From GCA-2684655 sp045105235 (lineage in GTDB: Bacteria; Planctomycetota; UBA1135; UBA2386), in assembly GCA_045105235.1 (NCBI GenBank), contig JBGCDH010000002.1, forward strand, positions 124,001 to 188,000: DNA of 64,000 bases. Reading direction: 5' to 3'. Shown here piece after piece: positions 53,192-62,477 of the stretch. The position numbers and the translations under genes are program-made. Position 1 is the first letter of the stretch. Each line of letters starts with the position of its first letter. Under the pieces are notes generated by a model that did no database searches, was not told where the DNA came from, and saw only the letters and a program-made list of their open reading frames with translations.

Positions 53192-54891
53192 TCTGCGGCA
53201 ACGGCCGACTGCGGATCGGGCATTGGAAGTTCTAGGTCAAACCGCAGGCCCTGCGGCTGGAGGCGGATCGCCTCGAGGTCGTTCATGAGCTGCAGGCGCG
53301 AAATCGCGTAGTCGACGATTGCGGCATTGCGGCTGAGCTGCGCCTGTAGCAGCGAAGCCTGCGCATCGAGCTTGTCGAGCGCGGGCACGCGGCCGGCGGC
53401 GTAAAGGTCGGTGGCGGCTTCGACGCGCTGCGCGGCGAGTTCGACGGCAACTGTTTGGATCTTGAATCTGTCGAGGGCCGCTTGGATGTTGCGCAGCGAG
53501 CGCCGCACGTTGGCGGACAGCCGGTCTTCGGTTTGTTCGCGCGCACGCAGCGTGCGATCAAACGTGATCAGCTGGCTGCGATAGCCGTTGCGCAGCGGGA
53601 TGCGGTCCAAAAACAGGTCGAGGTCGACGCCCGCCGACCAGTCGATTTGCGACCAGTCGAGGTCGAGGCTGCTGCCCTGCTGGGACGGAACGTTGATCGC
53701 CGCCGTGAAGTCGAGTCCGAAGTCGAGCGCGTTCTCCGCGATTAGCACCCGGCGCCCAACGTCTTCGACCTGATCGACGGATGTGCGGTAGTCGTAGCGA
53801 CGCTGTAGGCAAAGCGCGACGGCGTCGGTCGGCGACAGGTCGATCTCGGTGACGCCGCGGTCGACAAGGCTCGTAAGTTCGTCCGAGTCGAGATTGACCT
53901 GGGCCGTGATCGGCAGGCCGAGTGTCAGCTTGAAGCTGTCGAGCGTGTTTTGCAGGTTGTTCCGTGAGCGCACCCGATCGGCGTCTGCCGAGAACTCCTG
54001 CTGCTGCGCCCGGCCAAGGTCGATGATCGTGCGGCGGCCGGCGTCGTAGAGCTCTTCGATCAGCTTGCGCGACAACACCAGGCTGTCGTAGTTGGCCTCG
54101 AAGTTGTTGAGGTCGGCCATTTGCTGCACGACGTTCCAGTAGTCGGCGACCGTGTCGATCGCGAACTGGCTGCGGAAACGCTCAAAGTCGCGGATGGCGT
54201 AGACGACATCGCGCTCGGCCTGCGTCAGTGGCTCGCGCGCAATGTGGCTGCCGGCGCCGCGCAGCAGCGGCTGCGTAATGGTCAGGTTGAGGATGGAGCT
54301 GCCGTCAAACTGACCGCCGTTGAGCACCGAGCGCAGGAAGGTCTGCACAAAGTTGGCGACGATGGCGGTGCCGGCGGTGGTGTTGGCGGCGGCGCTCAAG
54401 TCGTCGCTGAGCGTGACGTTGGCGGATTCGTCGCCGGTGCCGTTGGCGTCGGCGCTGCCGCCGCCGCCGAAGCGCACGCGGAAGTTGTTCTGCTGCGTCG
54501 TCAGGCCAAGCGCGGCGAGGTAGAGCGCTTCTTTCTGGCTTTGGAACTCGCGGCTATTTTCGGCCGCCACGTCGAGCGCCTGCGACAGCGACAGCTCAAC
54601 CGGCTCGCGGCTCGTCATCAGCCGCTTGCGCAGGGTGTCCACCGGGCGCTCGACCACAAACGGGTGGCTCTCGCCGAGAACCCGTTCGCTCGCCTTGTCG
54701 AGGATGCCGTAGACAGCGCGGTCGGCCCATTCGCGATTCGCCTCCGGCGAATAGCACGACGTGGCAAGCAGAGTGGCGGCCATGGCCAAGCCAAAGGCAA
54801 TGCACGACTTGCCGTTCGTGTGATGCGCCCGCGGATCGGTTGCGCGGCACGCGAGCGGAGTCGAGTCGGGCGACGTGGAACGGGTGCGCAA
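53188..54891 (-). CDS. TolC-family outer-membrane efflux lipoprotein
   Basis: About 565 residues with two OEP repeats: LSLSQALDVAAENSREFQSQ, then ADYWNVVQQMADLNNFEANY in the first half, and FDRTLRAREQTEDRLSANVR followed by RYDYRTSV and DLYAAGRVPALDKLDAQASL in the second. The N-terminus has CIAFGLAMAATLLATSCYS, a lipobox, so the protein is a lipoprotein like OprM. The start is uncertain: no ATG gives a proper signal n-region, and TTG 54891 is the best choice (ATG at about 54784 would leave only nine residues before the Cys). It is first in the exporter operon and its stop overlaps the adaptor start. Confidence 0.88.
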   Translation of the reverse strand: MRTRSTSPDSTPLACRATDPRAHHTNGKSCIAFGLAMAATLLATSCYSPEANREWADRAVYGILDKASERVLGESHPFVVERPVDTLRKRLMTSREPVELSLSQALDVAAENSREFQSQKEALYLAALGLTTQQNNFRVRFGGGGSADANGTGDESANVTLSDDLSAAANTTAGTAIVANFVQTFLRSVLNGGQFDGSSILNLTITQPLLRGAGSHIAREPLTQAERDVVYAIRDFERFRSQFAIDTVADYWNVVQQMADLNNFEANYDSLVLSRKLIEELYDAGRRTIIDLGRAQQQEFSADADRVRSRNNLQNTLDSFKLTLGLPITAQVNLDSDELTSLVDRGVTEIDLSPTDAVALCLQRRYDYRTSVDQVEDVGRRVLIAENALDFGLDFTAAINVPSQQGSSLDLDWSQIDWSAGVDLDLFLDRIPLRNGYRSQLITFDRTLRAREQTEDRLSANVRRSLRNIQAALDRFKIQTVAVELAAQRVEAATDLYAAGRVPALDKLDAQASLLQAQLSRNAAIVDYAISRLQLMNDLEAIRLQPQGLRFDLELPMPDPQSAVAAE

Positions 54892-55117
54892 AGAACCAGT
54901 TGGGGAAGTGGGGGCGGGGCGTGGCAAAGCGGGGCGCGTGATCGGGCTTGTCAGGGGACGTTGTAGGTCGTTCGTCGGACACTTCGTCGTAGGTGCAACC
55001 TGCCGTTTTTTCTCCTCTCTGCGGCGAGTGTTACTACGATAGGACGCGCGCTGCATCGGTCCGGGCGGGCCGTGGCGCGCCGGGTCTTTGGACTCCGGTC
55101 CATCCATAGATGGGGGC

Positions 55118-55819
55118 ATGCTGAACATCCTGATCACCGCGGGGCCAACTCGCGAACATTTCGATGACGTGCGTTTCTTGAGCAATGCTAGCTCGGGACG
55201 CATGGGGTGCGCGCTCGCCGAGGCTGCTTTGGCGGCCGGGCATCGCGTCACGATGGTGCTCGGGCCGGTCGAGATCGAGCCACCGGCCGGTGTCGTCGTC
55301 GTTTCCGTGGTCTCGGCCCTGGAGATGCAGGCCGCCGCCGAGCGAGCATTTGATGAATGTGACTTGGTTGTCGCAGCTGCGGCCGTGTCCGATTGGCGGC
55401 CGATTGCGCGCCAGCCGGGCAAGCCAGCACGTCAGCCCGGCCGGCTGACGGTGGAGCTGGAGGAGAACCCCGACATCGTCGCCGGCTTGGCCGCTCGCAA
55501 GGGCTCCCGCGTGGTCTTCGGCTTCGCGCTCGAGTCGGTTTCGGCCGGCCTGCCGGCCGCGATTGCTCGCGGTCGGCGCAAGATCGACAGCAAGCAGCTC
55601 GACGCCGTTGTCGTCAATCTCCACGACACCATTGGCAGCGTCGACGCGGAGTTTGTTCTCTGCTTTGCCGACGGTGGCGAAGAGGCCCTGCCGCGCTGCA
55701 GCAAGCGCGAGGCGGCGGATCGGCTGATTGCAGCGGCCAGCGCGTGCTGGCAGCAACGAAATGGTGGTGGGGACGGTTCCGAGCGGCCGGGTTCGCCACA
55801 GCAGGAGCGTGGGCAATGA
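55118..55819 (+). CDS. coaB: Phosphopantothenoylcysteine synthetase (CoaB-type, stand-alone)
   Basis: 233 residues carrying only the CoaB half of the usual Dfp/CoaBC fusion. Landmarks are ITAGPTREHFDDVRFLSNAS with SSGRMG, the CoaB dimer/nucleotide motif; VVAAAAVSDWRP; LEENPDIVAGLAARK; and VVFGFALES. The Lys of the activation loop is within GRRKIDSKQLDAVVVN. It makes phosphopantothenoylcysteine from 4'-phosphopantothenate and cysteine in CoA synthesis. The CoaC flavodoxin half is absent here and must be encoded elsewhere. ATG 55118 is preferred; the stop overlaps the ftsK start (ATGA). Confidence 0.9.
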   Translation: MLNILITAGPTREHFDDVRFLSNASSGRMGCALAEAALAAGHRVTMVLGPVEIEPPAGVVVVSVVSALEMQAAAERAFDECDLVVAAAAVSDWRPIARQPGKPARQPGRLTVELEENPDIVAGLAARKGSRVVFGFALESVSAGLPAAIARGRRKIDSKQLDAVVVNLHDTIGSVDAEFVLCFADGGEEALPRCSKREAADRLIAAASACWQQRNGGGDGSERPGSPQQERGQ

Positions 55820-58581
55820 GCGAAAAGCAGAACAAGACGAAGCGCGGCACCCGGTTCGTTCCGGCCGAAGATGTGGCGCTGCCGGGCCTGTCCCAGCGGG
55901 CTCGGGAAGTCGTTGCCTTGGCGCTATGCGGCTGCTCGCTCTACGCGATGCTGTGCCTGGCGACGTTTCGGCTCAGGGATCTGGATGGGCCGATCCCGAC
56001 CGGCGACATGCAGAATCTCGGCGGTGCCGTTGGCTACTACCTGGCCTTTGGTTTCGCCCGCGCGCTCGGCTATGCCGGCTGGGTCCCGTTTTTGCTGCTG
56101 CTCGGCTTCGCGCTGCTGATGTTCCTGGGGCGCAGCTGCGCTCGCGTCACGATCAAGCTGCTCGGCGCCGTCTGCTTCTCGGCGATGCTGGCGATTCTGT
56201 TGGCGGGGCCCGACGGTCTCGCCCTTGGCTCCGCCTCGACCCCGTACGGGGCGGGTGGCGTGTTTGGGCAAGTGGTGTCCCCCAAGCTCTACAACGCGTT
56301 TGGCGGCACGGGCCGCCTCTTGCTGGTCTGGTTCGGCGCTCTCGTTTCGCTGCTGATCGCCACGGAATGGCTCTTCTCGGATCTGATCCTCCGTCTCTAT
56401 GGCGCCGTCGAACCCGTCGTGCGCCGCTGGTTTGGGCGCTGGTCCCCGGCGGCAGCTGGTGTTGGGGGAGTAGCGATCGAGGACGAGGAAGACGCCAAGC
56501 CGGCGCGTCGTCGTTCGCGTCGTAAGGCCAAGGCGCAGGAAGAAGAGCTCGAAGAGGAAGAGGAGGAGGAAGAAGAAGAGGAGGAAGAAGAGGTCGACGA
56601 GGAAGAAGAGGAGGATGTCGACGAAGAGGAAGAAGAGGAAGAAGAGGAGGAAGAGGAGGAAGAGGAGGAAGAGGAGCCCGAACCCAAGCCAGCCCCGCGC
56701 GCCCGCCGCCGTCGGAGCCGCGCGAAGGCTGCAGCCCCGGAGAAGGAGCCCGAGGTCGAGCCCGTTCTCGAGGTGCCACAGCCACAGCCACAGCCACAGC
56801 CACAGCCACAGCCACAGCCGGAGCCGGAGCCCGAGCCGCCGAAGCCCAAGCCAAAGCCCATGCTGATCGTGCGGCCCAAGCCTCGGCCCAAGCCCAAGGC
56901 AGCCGCCAAGAAGGCGCAGAGCAACCTGCCGTTTACGGACTATCCATTCCCGCCGATCGAGCTCTTCCAGGAGTCGCAGATCACCGATGTTGGCGCGGCC
57001 TCCGAAGTGCTGGAGCAGGGCGGTGCCGCCATCGTCAACAAGCTGGCCAACTTCAAGATCGAGTCCGAGGTGGTTGCTGCGTCGGTTGGCCCGGCCGTGA
57101 CCCAGTATGAGCTCCGTCTCGCCGAGAGCATCCGCGTCAACAAGGTCGTGGGCTTCGAATCCGACCTTGCAGCGGCGCTGAAGGCGATTTCGGTGCGCGT
57201 GGTCGCCCCCATTCCCGGCAAGGACACGATCGGCATCGAGGTGCCAAACGAAGAGCGCCAGAAGGTCTACATGCGTGACCTTCTGGAGATGTTCGGCCGT
57301 GCCGATGACTGCGCGATCCCGCTCTACCTGGGCAAGGATGTCGCCGGCAACCCGATCGTCGAAGACCTGGCGCGCATGCCGCACCTGCTGATCGCCGGCA
57401 CGACCGGTTCGGGCAAGTCGGTCTGCATCAACACGATCCTGCTGTCGATCCTGATGACGCGTACGCCGCAGCAGGTCAAGCTGATCCTGGTCGATCCCAA
57501 GATGGTCGAGCTGCAGGCCTACAAGAAGGTTCCGCACCTCTGCTGCGAGGTCGTCACCAACATGAAGAAGGCGCCCGGCGTGCTGCAGTGGGCCGTCGAC
57601 GAGATGGAGAACCGCTATGCGCTGCTGTCGGCGGCGGGCGTCAACCACATCAAGAGCTACAACCGGCTCGGCCAGCAGGAGCTGGAGAAGCGGCTCGGGC
57701 GCGAACCGGATCCGGACCGTGTGCACCTGAGCTACATGGTGATCGTCATCGACGAGTTTGCCGACCTGATGAACGTGGCGTCGAAGGAGGTCGAAGACCT
57801 CATTCAGCGCCTCGCGCAGAAGTCGCGCGCCGTGGGCATGCACGTCATCCTCGCCACGCAGCGCCCGTCGAGCGATGTGATTACGGGCATCATCAAGGCC
57901 AACCTGCCGTGTCAGATCGCGTTCAAGGTCAACCGTCGGATCGACTCCCGCGTGATCCTCGACGGCAATGGTGCGGAGAAGCTGCTAGGTCACGGAGACA
58001 TGCTCTACATGCCGCCAAGCGGCGGGGCGCTGCTGCGCGCGCAGGGCACATTCGTCAGCGATGACGAACAGCACGGAGTTGTCAGCTACCTCGAAGAGCA
58101 GGGGCAGCAGCCCGACTTCAACCCGGATTTGGTGCAGAGCCAGTCGAGCTCTCGCCCCAAATCGGCGGAGCGCGACGAGCGCTACAATGAAGCTGTGGAG
58201 GTCATCGTGGGCCAGCAGCGCGGCTCGGCGACGCTGCTGCAGCGGGCGCTGTCGGTTGGCTACACGCGGGCGACCCGTCTGCTGGAGCTGATGGAAGACG
58301 ACGCCATCGTCGGGCCTTTTGTAGGTTCGAAGTCGCGCGAGGTCCTGCTGACGCTCGAAGAATGGCATCAGCGGCGCGAAGCCGAAGAGGCTGCTGCCGA
58401 GGCCTCGGAGCAGGACGGCATCGAATACGAAGTGGTTGAGGCCGAAGAGGGCATGGACGGCGACGCGGGCGTGGCTGGCGACGACGATCTCGATGGCAGC
58501 GATCTTGGCGCGGGCGAAGCCGGCGATGGCGGGGCCGAGGACGGTGCGGAGCCGCCGTTCGATGTGACTCCGGCCGGCTAG
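55816..58581 (+). CDS. ftsK: DNA translocase FtsK
   Basis: 921 residues. Four hydrophobic segments (about residues 32-195) are followed by a linker with an acidic run of about 50 Glu/Asp (about 240-290) and a Pro-Gln repeat near 320-335. The motor has IAGTTGSGKSVCINTILLSI (Walker A near 528-535), VDPKMVELQAY, VIVIDEFADLMNV (Walker B), and LATQRPSSDVITG. The gamma domain (VGQQRGSATLLQRALSVGYT, about 797) binds KOPS-type DNA and XerD. It pumps chromosome termini through the division septum. ATG overlaps the coaB stop. Glu-rich linkers of this purity are unusual in FtsK, whose linkers are more often Pro/Gln. Confidence 0.95.
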   Translation: MSEKQNKTKRGTRFVPAEDVALPGLSQRAREVVALALCGCSLYAMLCLATFRLRDLDGPIPTGDMQNLGGAVGYYLAFGFARALGYAGWVPFLLLLGFALLMFLGRSCARVTIKLLGAVCFSAMLAILLAGPDGLALGSASTPYGAGGVFGQVVSPKLYNAFGGTGRLLLVWFGALVSLLIATEWLFSDLILRLYGAVEPVVRRWFGRWSPAAAGVGGVAIEDEEDAKPARRRSRRKAKAQEEELEEEEEEEEEEEEEEVDEEEEEDVDEEEEEEEEEEEEEEEEEEPEPKPAPRARRRRSRAKAAAPEKEPEVEPVLEVPQPQPQPQPQPQPQPEPEPEPPKPKPKPMLIVRPKPRPKPKAAAKKAQSNLPFTDYPFPPIELFQESQITDVGAASEVLEQGGAAIVNKLANFKIESEVVAASVGPAVTQYELRLAESIRVNKVVGFESDLAAALKAISVRVVAPIPGKDTIGIEVPNEERQKVYMRDLLEMFGRADDCAIPLYLGKDVAGNPIVEDLARMPHLLIAGTTGSGKSVCINTILLSILMTRTPQQVKLILVDPKMVELQAYKKVPHLCCEVVTNMKKAPGVLQWAVDEMENRYALLSAAGVNHIKSYNRLGQQELEKRLGREPDPDRVHLSYMVIVIDEFADLMNVASKEVEDLIQRLAQKSRAVGMHVILATQRPSSDVITGIIKANLPCQIAFKVNRRIDSRVILDGNGAEKLLGHGDMLYMPPSGGALLRAQGTFVSDDEQHGVVSYLEEQGQQPDFNPDLVQSQSSSRPKSAERDERYNEAVEVIVGQQRGSATLLQRALSVGYTRATRLLELMEDDAIVGPFVGSKSREVLLTLEEWHQRREAEEAAAEASEQDGIEYEVVEAEEGMDGDAGVAGDDDLDGSDLGAGEAGDGGAEDGAEPPFDVTPAG

Positions 58582-58814
58582 TGATTCGGGCCGTCTGGTG
58601 GATCCCGGCCGGTGGGTGTTTCCGGCAGGTTGGGCAACGTTGAGCAGGTTGGGCCACGTCGGGCGGGCTGGGCCAGCCACGTGCCGTCGGCGCGGATGCT
58701 GAGAAGCTGATCTTCGAACAGCGCTACTTCTTGTAGGGCCAAGCCCGCCGCAGTAGATTTCTTGCGCAGGCTCCGGTGGTGTCGGATGCATGCGTCTTCG
58801 CCCGGGAGGGGCAC

Positions 58815-60731
58815 ATGACTGTGAATACGCTGGGCTCGGACTCCAGACTTGAAGGCGGATCGTTCGCCTCGAGCACATCGCGCGGATCGCGCACCGTTGC
58901 CGAATGGCTGTGGCCATTCTGCATTGGATGCTTCGCGATCTACTCCATCAGCGCGCTCTTCTACTACCACCTAAACCGCGACTCGATCGAGCCGCGCGGG
59001 GTGCTGAAGAACTTCTATCCGGCCATCTACGACGCCATTGGGCTGGCTCCGGCGATCGTGTTCTTCCTGCTGGTGGCCTCCTGGGCCGTCATCTGGCTGG
59101 TCACTGGCGCCATCGAGCGGCCGCTTTCGCGCCTTGGCCGATTGGTCGTCATGGCATTGCTGCTCGGTGTGTTCTTGAACCTAGGTAGCGGCGGCGTCGC
59201 CACCGACGTGCACAAGGGCTGGATCGGCGCATGGCTAGCTGGCCGTCTTTGGTCAGGCATTGGCTATGTGCCGAGCCTGATTCTCGTCTGGCCGACGACC
59301 TTCGCTGCGCTGCTGCTGGCGACGGACTGGTTCTTTAGCGACCTGTTCGAACGCGGCCGCCGCACGACGTTCGAAGTGGGCGTCGAAGACGCCGTCACCG
59401 ACCACCTGCGCGGGCTGTCCAACATGGGCCGCCCTGCTGTGGCCAAGGGGGCGGCTACAAAGAGCCCTGCTGGCGAAGTCCAGCCTGAAGCGGGCTCGGT
59501 GTCGTCTCCATCGGTGTCGTCTCCATCTGCTGGTTCTCTATCTGCTGGCGGTGCTTCCGCCGGCGCTGCGGCGAACGCCGCACCGTTCTTGAAGCCCAAG
59601 GATCGCGATCGCGAAGAGGGCGTTTCGGAAACCGATCGCGCCGGTGCCATGGCCGATTCGGCGTCGGAGGTAGGGGACTCGCCATCCTCGTCCGGTGCGG
59701 AGGCACTGGCTGCGGAGGCACCGGCTGCGGAGGCGCTGGCTGCGGAGGCGCTGGCTGCAGAGAGCGAAGAGCGTGGGCAGGATGACCCCGGATTGAGCTA
59801 CGCCGAGCGACGTCGTCTGCGGCGCATGGGCTTGTCCGAGGATGCCGATGTCCGCAGGGCTGCTGCTGCGGAGTCGCCGGAGGCGCCTGACGAAGCCGTC
59901 GAGGAGTCGGTTCGCGACGAACTCGACGAGCGCGCGGCTGCTGCGGCCGCGTCGATCTCGGAGGATGAGCTGGCGTCGCTGTTTGGCGACGAGGGCGAGA
60001 AGCAGTCGGACGATGTGGCGAGCGATGTCGACAACGAAGAAGAGGTCGGCGAGGTCGAGGAAGACGTCGAAGACGATGCAGAGCTCGACGAAGAAGACTT
60101 CGACGACGAAGAGGAAGACGACTCTGAGGAAGGCGACGCGGACGAAGATGAAGAAGAAGATGAAGAGCTAGAAGACGACGAGTACGAGGAGGAAGACGAG
60201 GAATACGAGGAAGAGGAAGAAGACGAGGAAGAGGAAGAAGACGAGGAAGAAGACGAAGACGAGGAGCTCGAGGATGAGGCTCTGCTAGAGGACGGCTGCG
60301 AAGACGAAGACGAAGAAGAGGACGGCGAGGCAGACGCTGACGGCGACGAAGAAGACGGCGAAGACGAAGAAGACGACGAAGGTGACGAAGACGATGATGT
60401 CGTCGAAGTCGAAGACGAGTCGGTTGTCGCGATCCCGCGTCCCGAGCCTCCTGTCGAGCCCACTCTGCCCCGGCCGCCACGCACTCCCGATGAGCGTCGA
60501 GAGCGTCGCAGCCCGATCGAGACGCCGGCAGAACAGCCTGGTGCGACCCAGCAGAAGCTCTTTGGCGGGGAACTCGACGAAGGGCTCGTGGCCGAGGCGG
60601 TGGACCTGGTGGAATCCTCGCGCCGTCGCGTGACGGCCTCGTTGCTGCAGCGAAAGCTGCGCATCGACTACGAGATGGCGAGTCAGGTGTTGGCGGAACT
60701 CGAGCGTCGCGGGTTGGTTTCCGGCGGCTGA
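58815..60731 (+). CDS. Motor-less FtsK paralogue (membrane domain, acidic linker, gamma-like winged helix)
   Basis: 638 residues. GGGAGG five bases before ATG 58815 fixes the start. Four hydrophobic segments (about 27-175) follow the FtsK layout and end in LLATDWFFSDLFERG, matching LIATEWLFSDLILRL at the same place in the neighbouring FtsK. A low-complexity stretch with four Ala-Glu repeats and about 140 nearly all-acidic residues (about 398-538) comes next. The last 48 residues (AEAVDLVESSRRRVTASLLQ, then IDYEMASQVLAELERRGLVS) look like the FtsK gamma domain (LLQR..IGY..A..L...LE..G.V). No Walker A, Walker B or other motor motif lies between. It is 233 bp downstream of ftsK and 257 bp upstream of dnaB. 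Possible roles are a partner, a loader or an inhibitor of FtsK. Confidence 0.8.
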   Translation: MTVNTLGSDSRLEGGSFASSTSRGSRTVAEWLWPFCIGCFAIYSISALFYYHLNRDSIEPRGVLKNFYPAIYDAIGLAPAIVFFLLVASWAVIWLVTGAIERPLSRLGRLVVMALLLGVFLNLGSGGVATDVHKGWIGAWLAGRLWSGIGYVPSLILVWPTTFAALLLATDWFFSDLFERGRRTTFEVGVEDAVTDHLRGLSNMGRPAVAKGAATKSPAGEVQPEAGSVSSPSVSSPSAGSLSAGGASAGAAANAAPFLKPKDRDREEGVSETDRAGAMADSASEVGDSPSSSGAEALAAEAPAAEALAAEALAAESEERGQDDPGLSYAERRRLRRMGLSEDADVRRAAAAESPEAPDEAVEESVRDELDERAAAAAASISEDELASLFGDEGEKQSDDVASDVDNEEEVGEVEEDVEDDAELDEEDFDDEEEDDSEEGDADEDEEEDEELEDDEYEEEDEEYEEEEEDEEEEEDEEEDEDEELEDEALLEDGCEDEDEEEDGEADADGDEEDGEDEEDDEGDEDDDVVEVEDESVVAIPRPEPPVEPTLPRPPRTPDERRERRSPIETPAEQPGATQQKLFGGELDEGLVAEAVDLVESSRRRVTASLLQRKLRIDYEMASQVLAELERRGLVSGG

Positions 60732-60988
60732 TGTTGCCGGTTGGACGCGGCTGAAGATGGCGCTGCGGATGTCGCCGACGATGATGATGCCGCTGCCGCT
60801 GCCGCTGCCGCTGGCGCCGGGATCGGCAGGCGTGTGCGAACTTTTTGCGCGACGCTGCACGGCCGCTGCTTGCCCGCAGCTGCGGCAGTTGTGTCGCGTC
60901 TTCCCGTGTTCCTCCACAGCTGTCCACGGTTTGCTAACGTGGCGATGGCTTGCAACAGGAGGGCAGTGCGCTAAGCACTGAAGTGCGG

Positions 60989-62338
60989 ATGGTGGACTTC
61001 AAGCAGAACTTCGACGGGCGGGGCGTTCCCCAGAATTTGGACGCCGAGCGGTCTGTGCTCGGTGCCCTTCTGCTCCATCCTGATGCCGTCGTCGACGTTA
61101 CGTTTCTCAAACCCGACGACTTCTATCTCCCCAAGCACGAGCGGATCTTCCAGTCGATCCTGTCGTCGTACAACAATCGGCATGCGACCGATCCGATCGT
61201 GGTTGGCGAAGAGCTCTCTCGCGAGGGCTACCTTGAGGAGGTCGGCGGCCACGAGCACCTGATGGACCTCATGGAGGGGGTCATCACGGCCGCCGGCGTC
61301 GTCTACCACGCGGAGATCGTCCGCGAGAAGGCGATTGCCCGAAAGCTGCTGGAGACGTGCTTGGACGTTGCCCGGCGCGCCTACGACAACGAGAGCGACG
61401 CCAAAGAGCTGCTCGACGAGGCCGAGCGCCAGATCTTTGAGATCTCGGGCATGGACAAGAGCGGCGATGCCGTCAGCATCGCCGATGTCCTCCAGTTGAC
61501 GTTTGAGCGTATTGACCGCCTGCGCGAGCGGGAGGGGCGGCTGACCGGTCACGCGACCGACTACTACGACTTCGACGACATGACGGGTGGGCTGCAGCCT
61601 GGCGAGCTGCTGATCCTGGCGGCGCGCCCTTCGATGGGCAAGACAACCTTCGCGCTCAACCTGACCGAGCGGGTGTCGAACCACGGCAAGGGCATCGCGT
61701 TCTTCTCGCTGGAAATGTCCAACCAGCAGGTCATCCAAAACATGCTCTGCTGTCGCTCGCAGATCGATGGCTCGGCCATGCGCAAGGGGCGCATCACCGA
61801 CCAGCAGTACAAACGACTGCAGGAGGAGGCGGCGAAGCTCTACGAGACGCCGATCTACGTCGACGACACGCCGGGCATCTCGATCACGCAGCTGCGCGCC
61901 AAGGCGCGTCGCCTCAAGCAAAAGCACGGCATCGACATGGTCGTGGTGGACTATCTGCAGCTGATGACCGGTGGTGGCCGCTTCGAAAGCCGTCAGCAGG
62001 AAATTTCGGCCATCTCGCGTGGCCTCAAATCGATCGCGCGTGAGCTTTCTGTGCCGGTGATCGCGCTCTCACAGTTGAATCGTGACGTAGAGAACCGCGA
62101 TGATCACCGTCCGCGAATGAGCGACCTGCGCGAGTCCGGAGCGATCGAGCAGGACGCCGACGTGATTCTATTGCTGCACCGCGACGACTACTTCAACCCG
62201 ACCGAAGAGAACGCTGGACTCGCTCAGGTCATCATCGCCAAGCAGCGCAACGGCCCGACCGGTGAGGTCGTGCTGCGCTTCTTCCGCGAATACATGCGCT
62301 TTGAAAACTACACGCGCCGCGCCGAACCGATGCAGTGA
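60989..62338 (+). CDS. dnaB: Replicative DNA helicase
   Basis: Hexameric RecA-fold helicase of about 449 residues. The N-terminal DnaG-interaction domain begins VPQNLDAERSVLGALLLHPD. The motor has LILAARPSMGKTTFALNL (Walker A), IAFFSLEMSNQQVIQNML, VVDYLQLMTGGGRFESRQQE (Walker B), ALSQLNRDVENRDDHRPRM and DLRESGAIEQDADVILLLHR. ATG 60989 is preferred; TTG 60950 is in frame, with AGGAGG just after it that does not suit it. The last six codons start an 18-bp tandem repeat. Confidence 0.96.
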   Translation: MVDFKQNFDGRGVPQNLDAERSVLGALLLHPDAVVDVTFLKPDDFYLPKHERIFQSILSSYNNRHATDPIVVGEELSREGYLEEVGGHEHLMDLMEGVITAAGVVYHAEIVREKAIARKLLETCLDVARRAYDNESDAKELLDEAERQIFEISGMDKSGDAVSIADVLQLTFERIDRLREREGRLTGHATDYYDFDDMTGGLQPGELLILAARPSMGKTTFALNLTERVSNHGKGIAFFSLEMSNQQVIQNMLCCRSQIDGSAMRKGRITDQQYKRLQEEAAKLYETPIYVDDTPGISITQLRAKARRLKQKHGIDMVVVDYLQLMTGGGRFESRQQEISAISRGLKSIARELSVPVIALSQLNRDVENRDDHRPRMSDLRESGAIEQDADVILLLHRDDYFNPTEENAGLAQVIIAKQRNGPTGEVVLRFFREYMRFENYTRRAEPMQ

Positions 62339-62428
62339 GCCGAGCCGATGCAGTGAGCCAAGCCGGTTCCGTGAGCCAGGCCGGTGCCGTGAGCCAAGCC
62401 GGTGCCGTGAGCCAAGCCGGTGCCGGGA
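62321..62428. repeat. 18-bp tandem repeat beginning inside the dnaB stop
   Basis: About six units of GCCAAGCCGGTGCCGTGA, degenerating at both ends. The first unit is the dnaB C-terminus itself (A-E-P-M-Q-stop), and every complete unit carries the TGA in the same frame. The array looks like repeated duplication of the gene's 3' end. Confidence 0.9.
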
Positions 62429-62477
62429 CCGTGGGCAGCGTTCGGTCAGACGTTCGCCTGCGGCTGCAGCGTTTGGC

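Noticed and set aside
55393..55815. Open frame extending ftsK upstream through the coaB gene
   Set aside because: Out of frame with coaB and without FtsK-like sequence; the ATGA overlap at 55816 gives a natural start.
56770..56825. Hexamer repeat (CCACAG) and neighbouring Glu-codon runs as possible mobile or regulatory repeats
   Set aside because: They are in-frame low-complexity linker codons of FtsK.
60741..60988. Short frames between the FtsK paralogue and dnaB as genes
   Set aside because: They are Ala/Arg-rich, overlap on both strands and have no ribosome site or family match.
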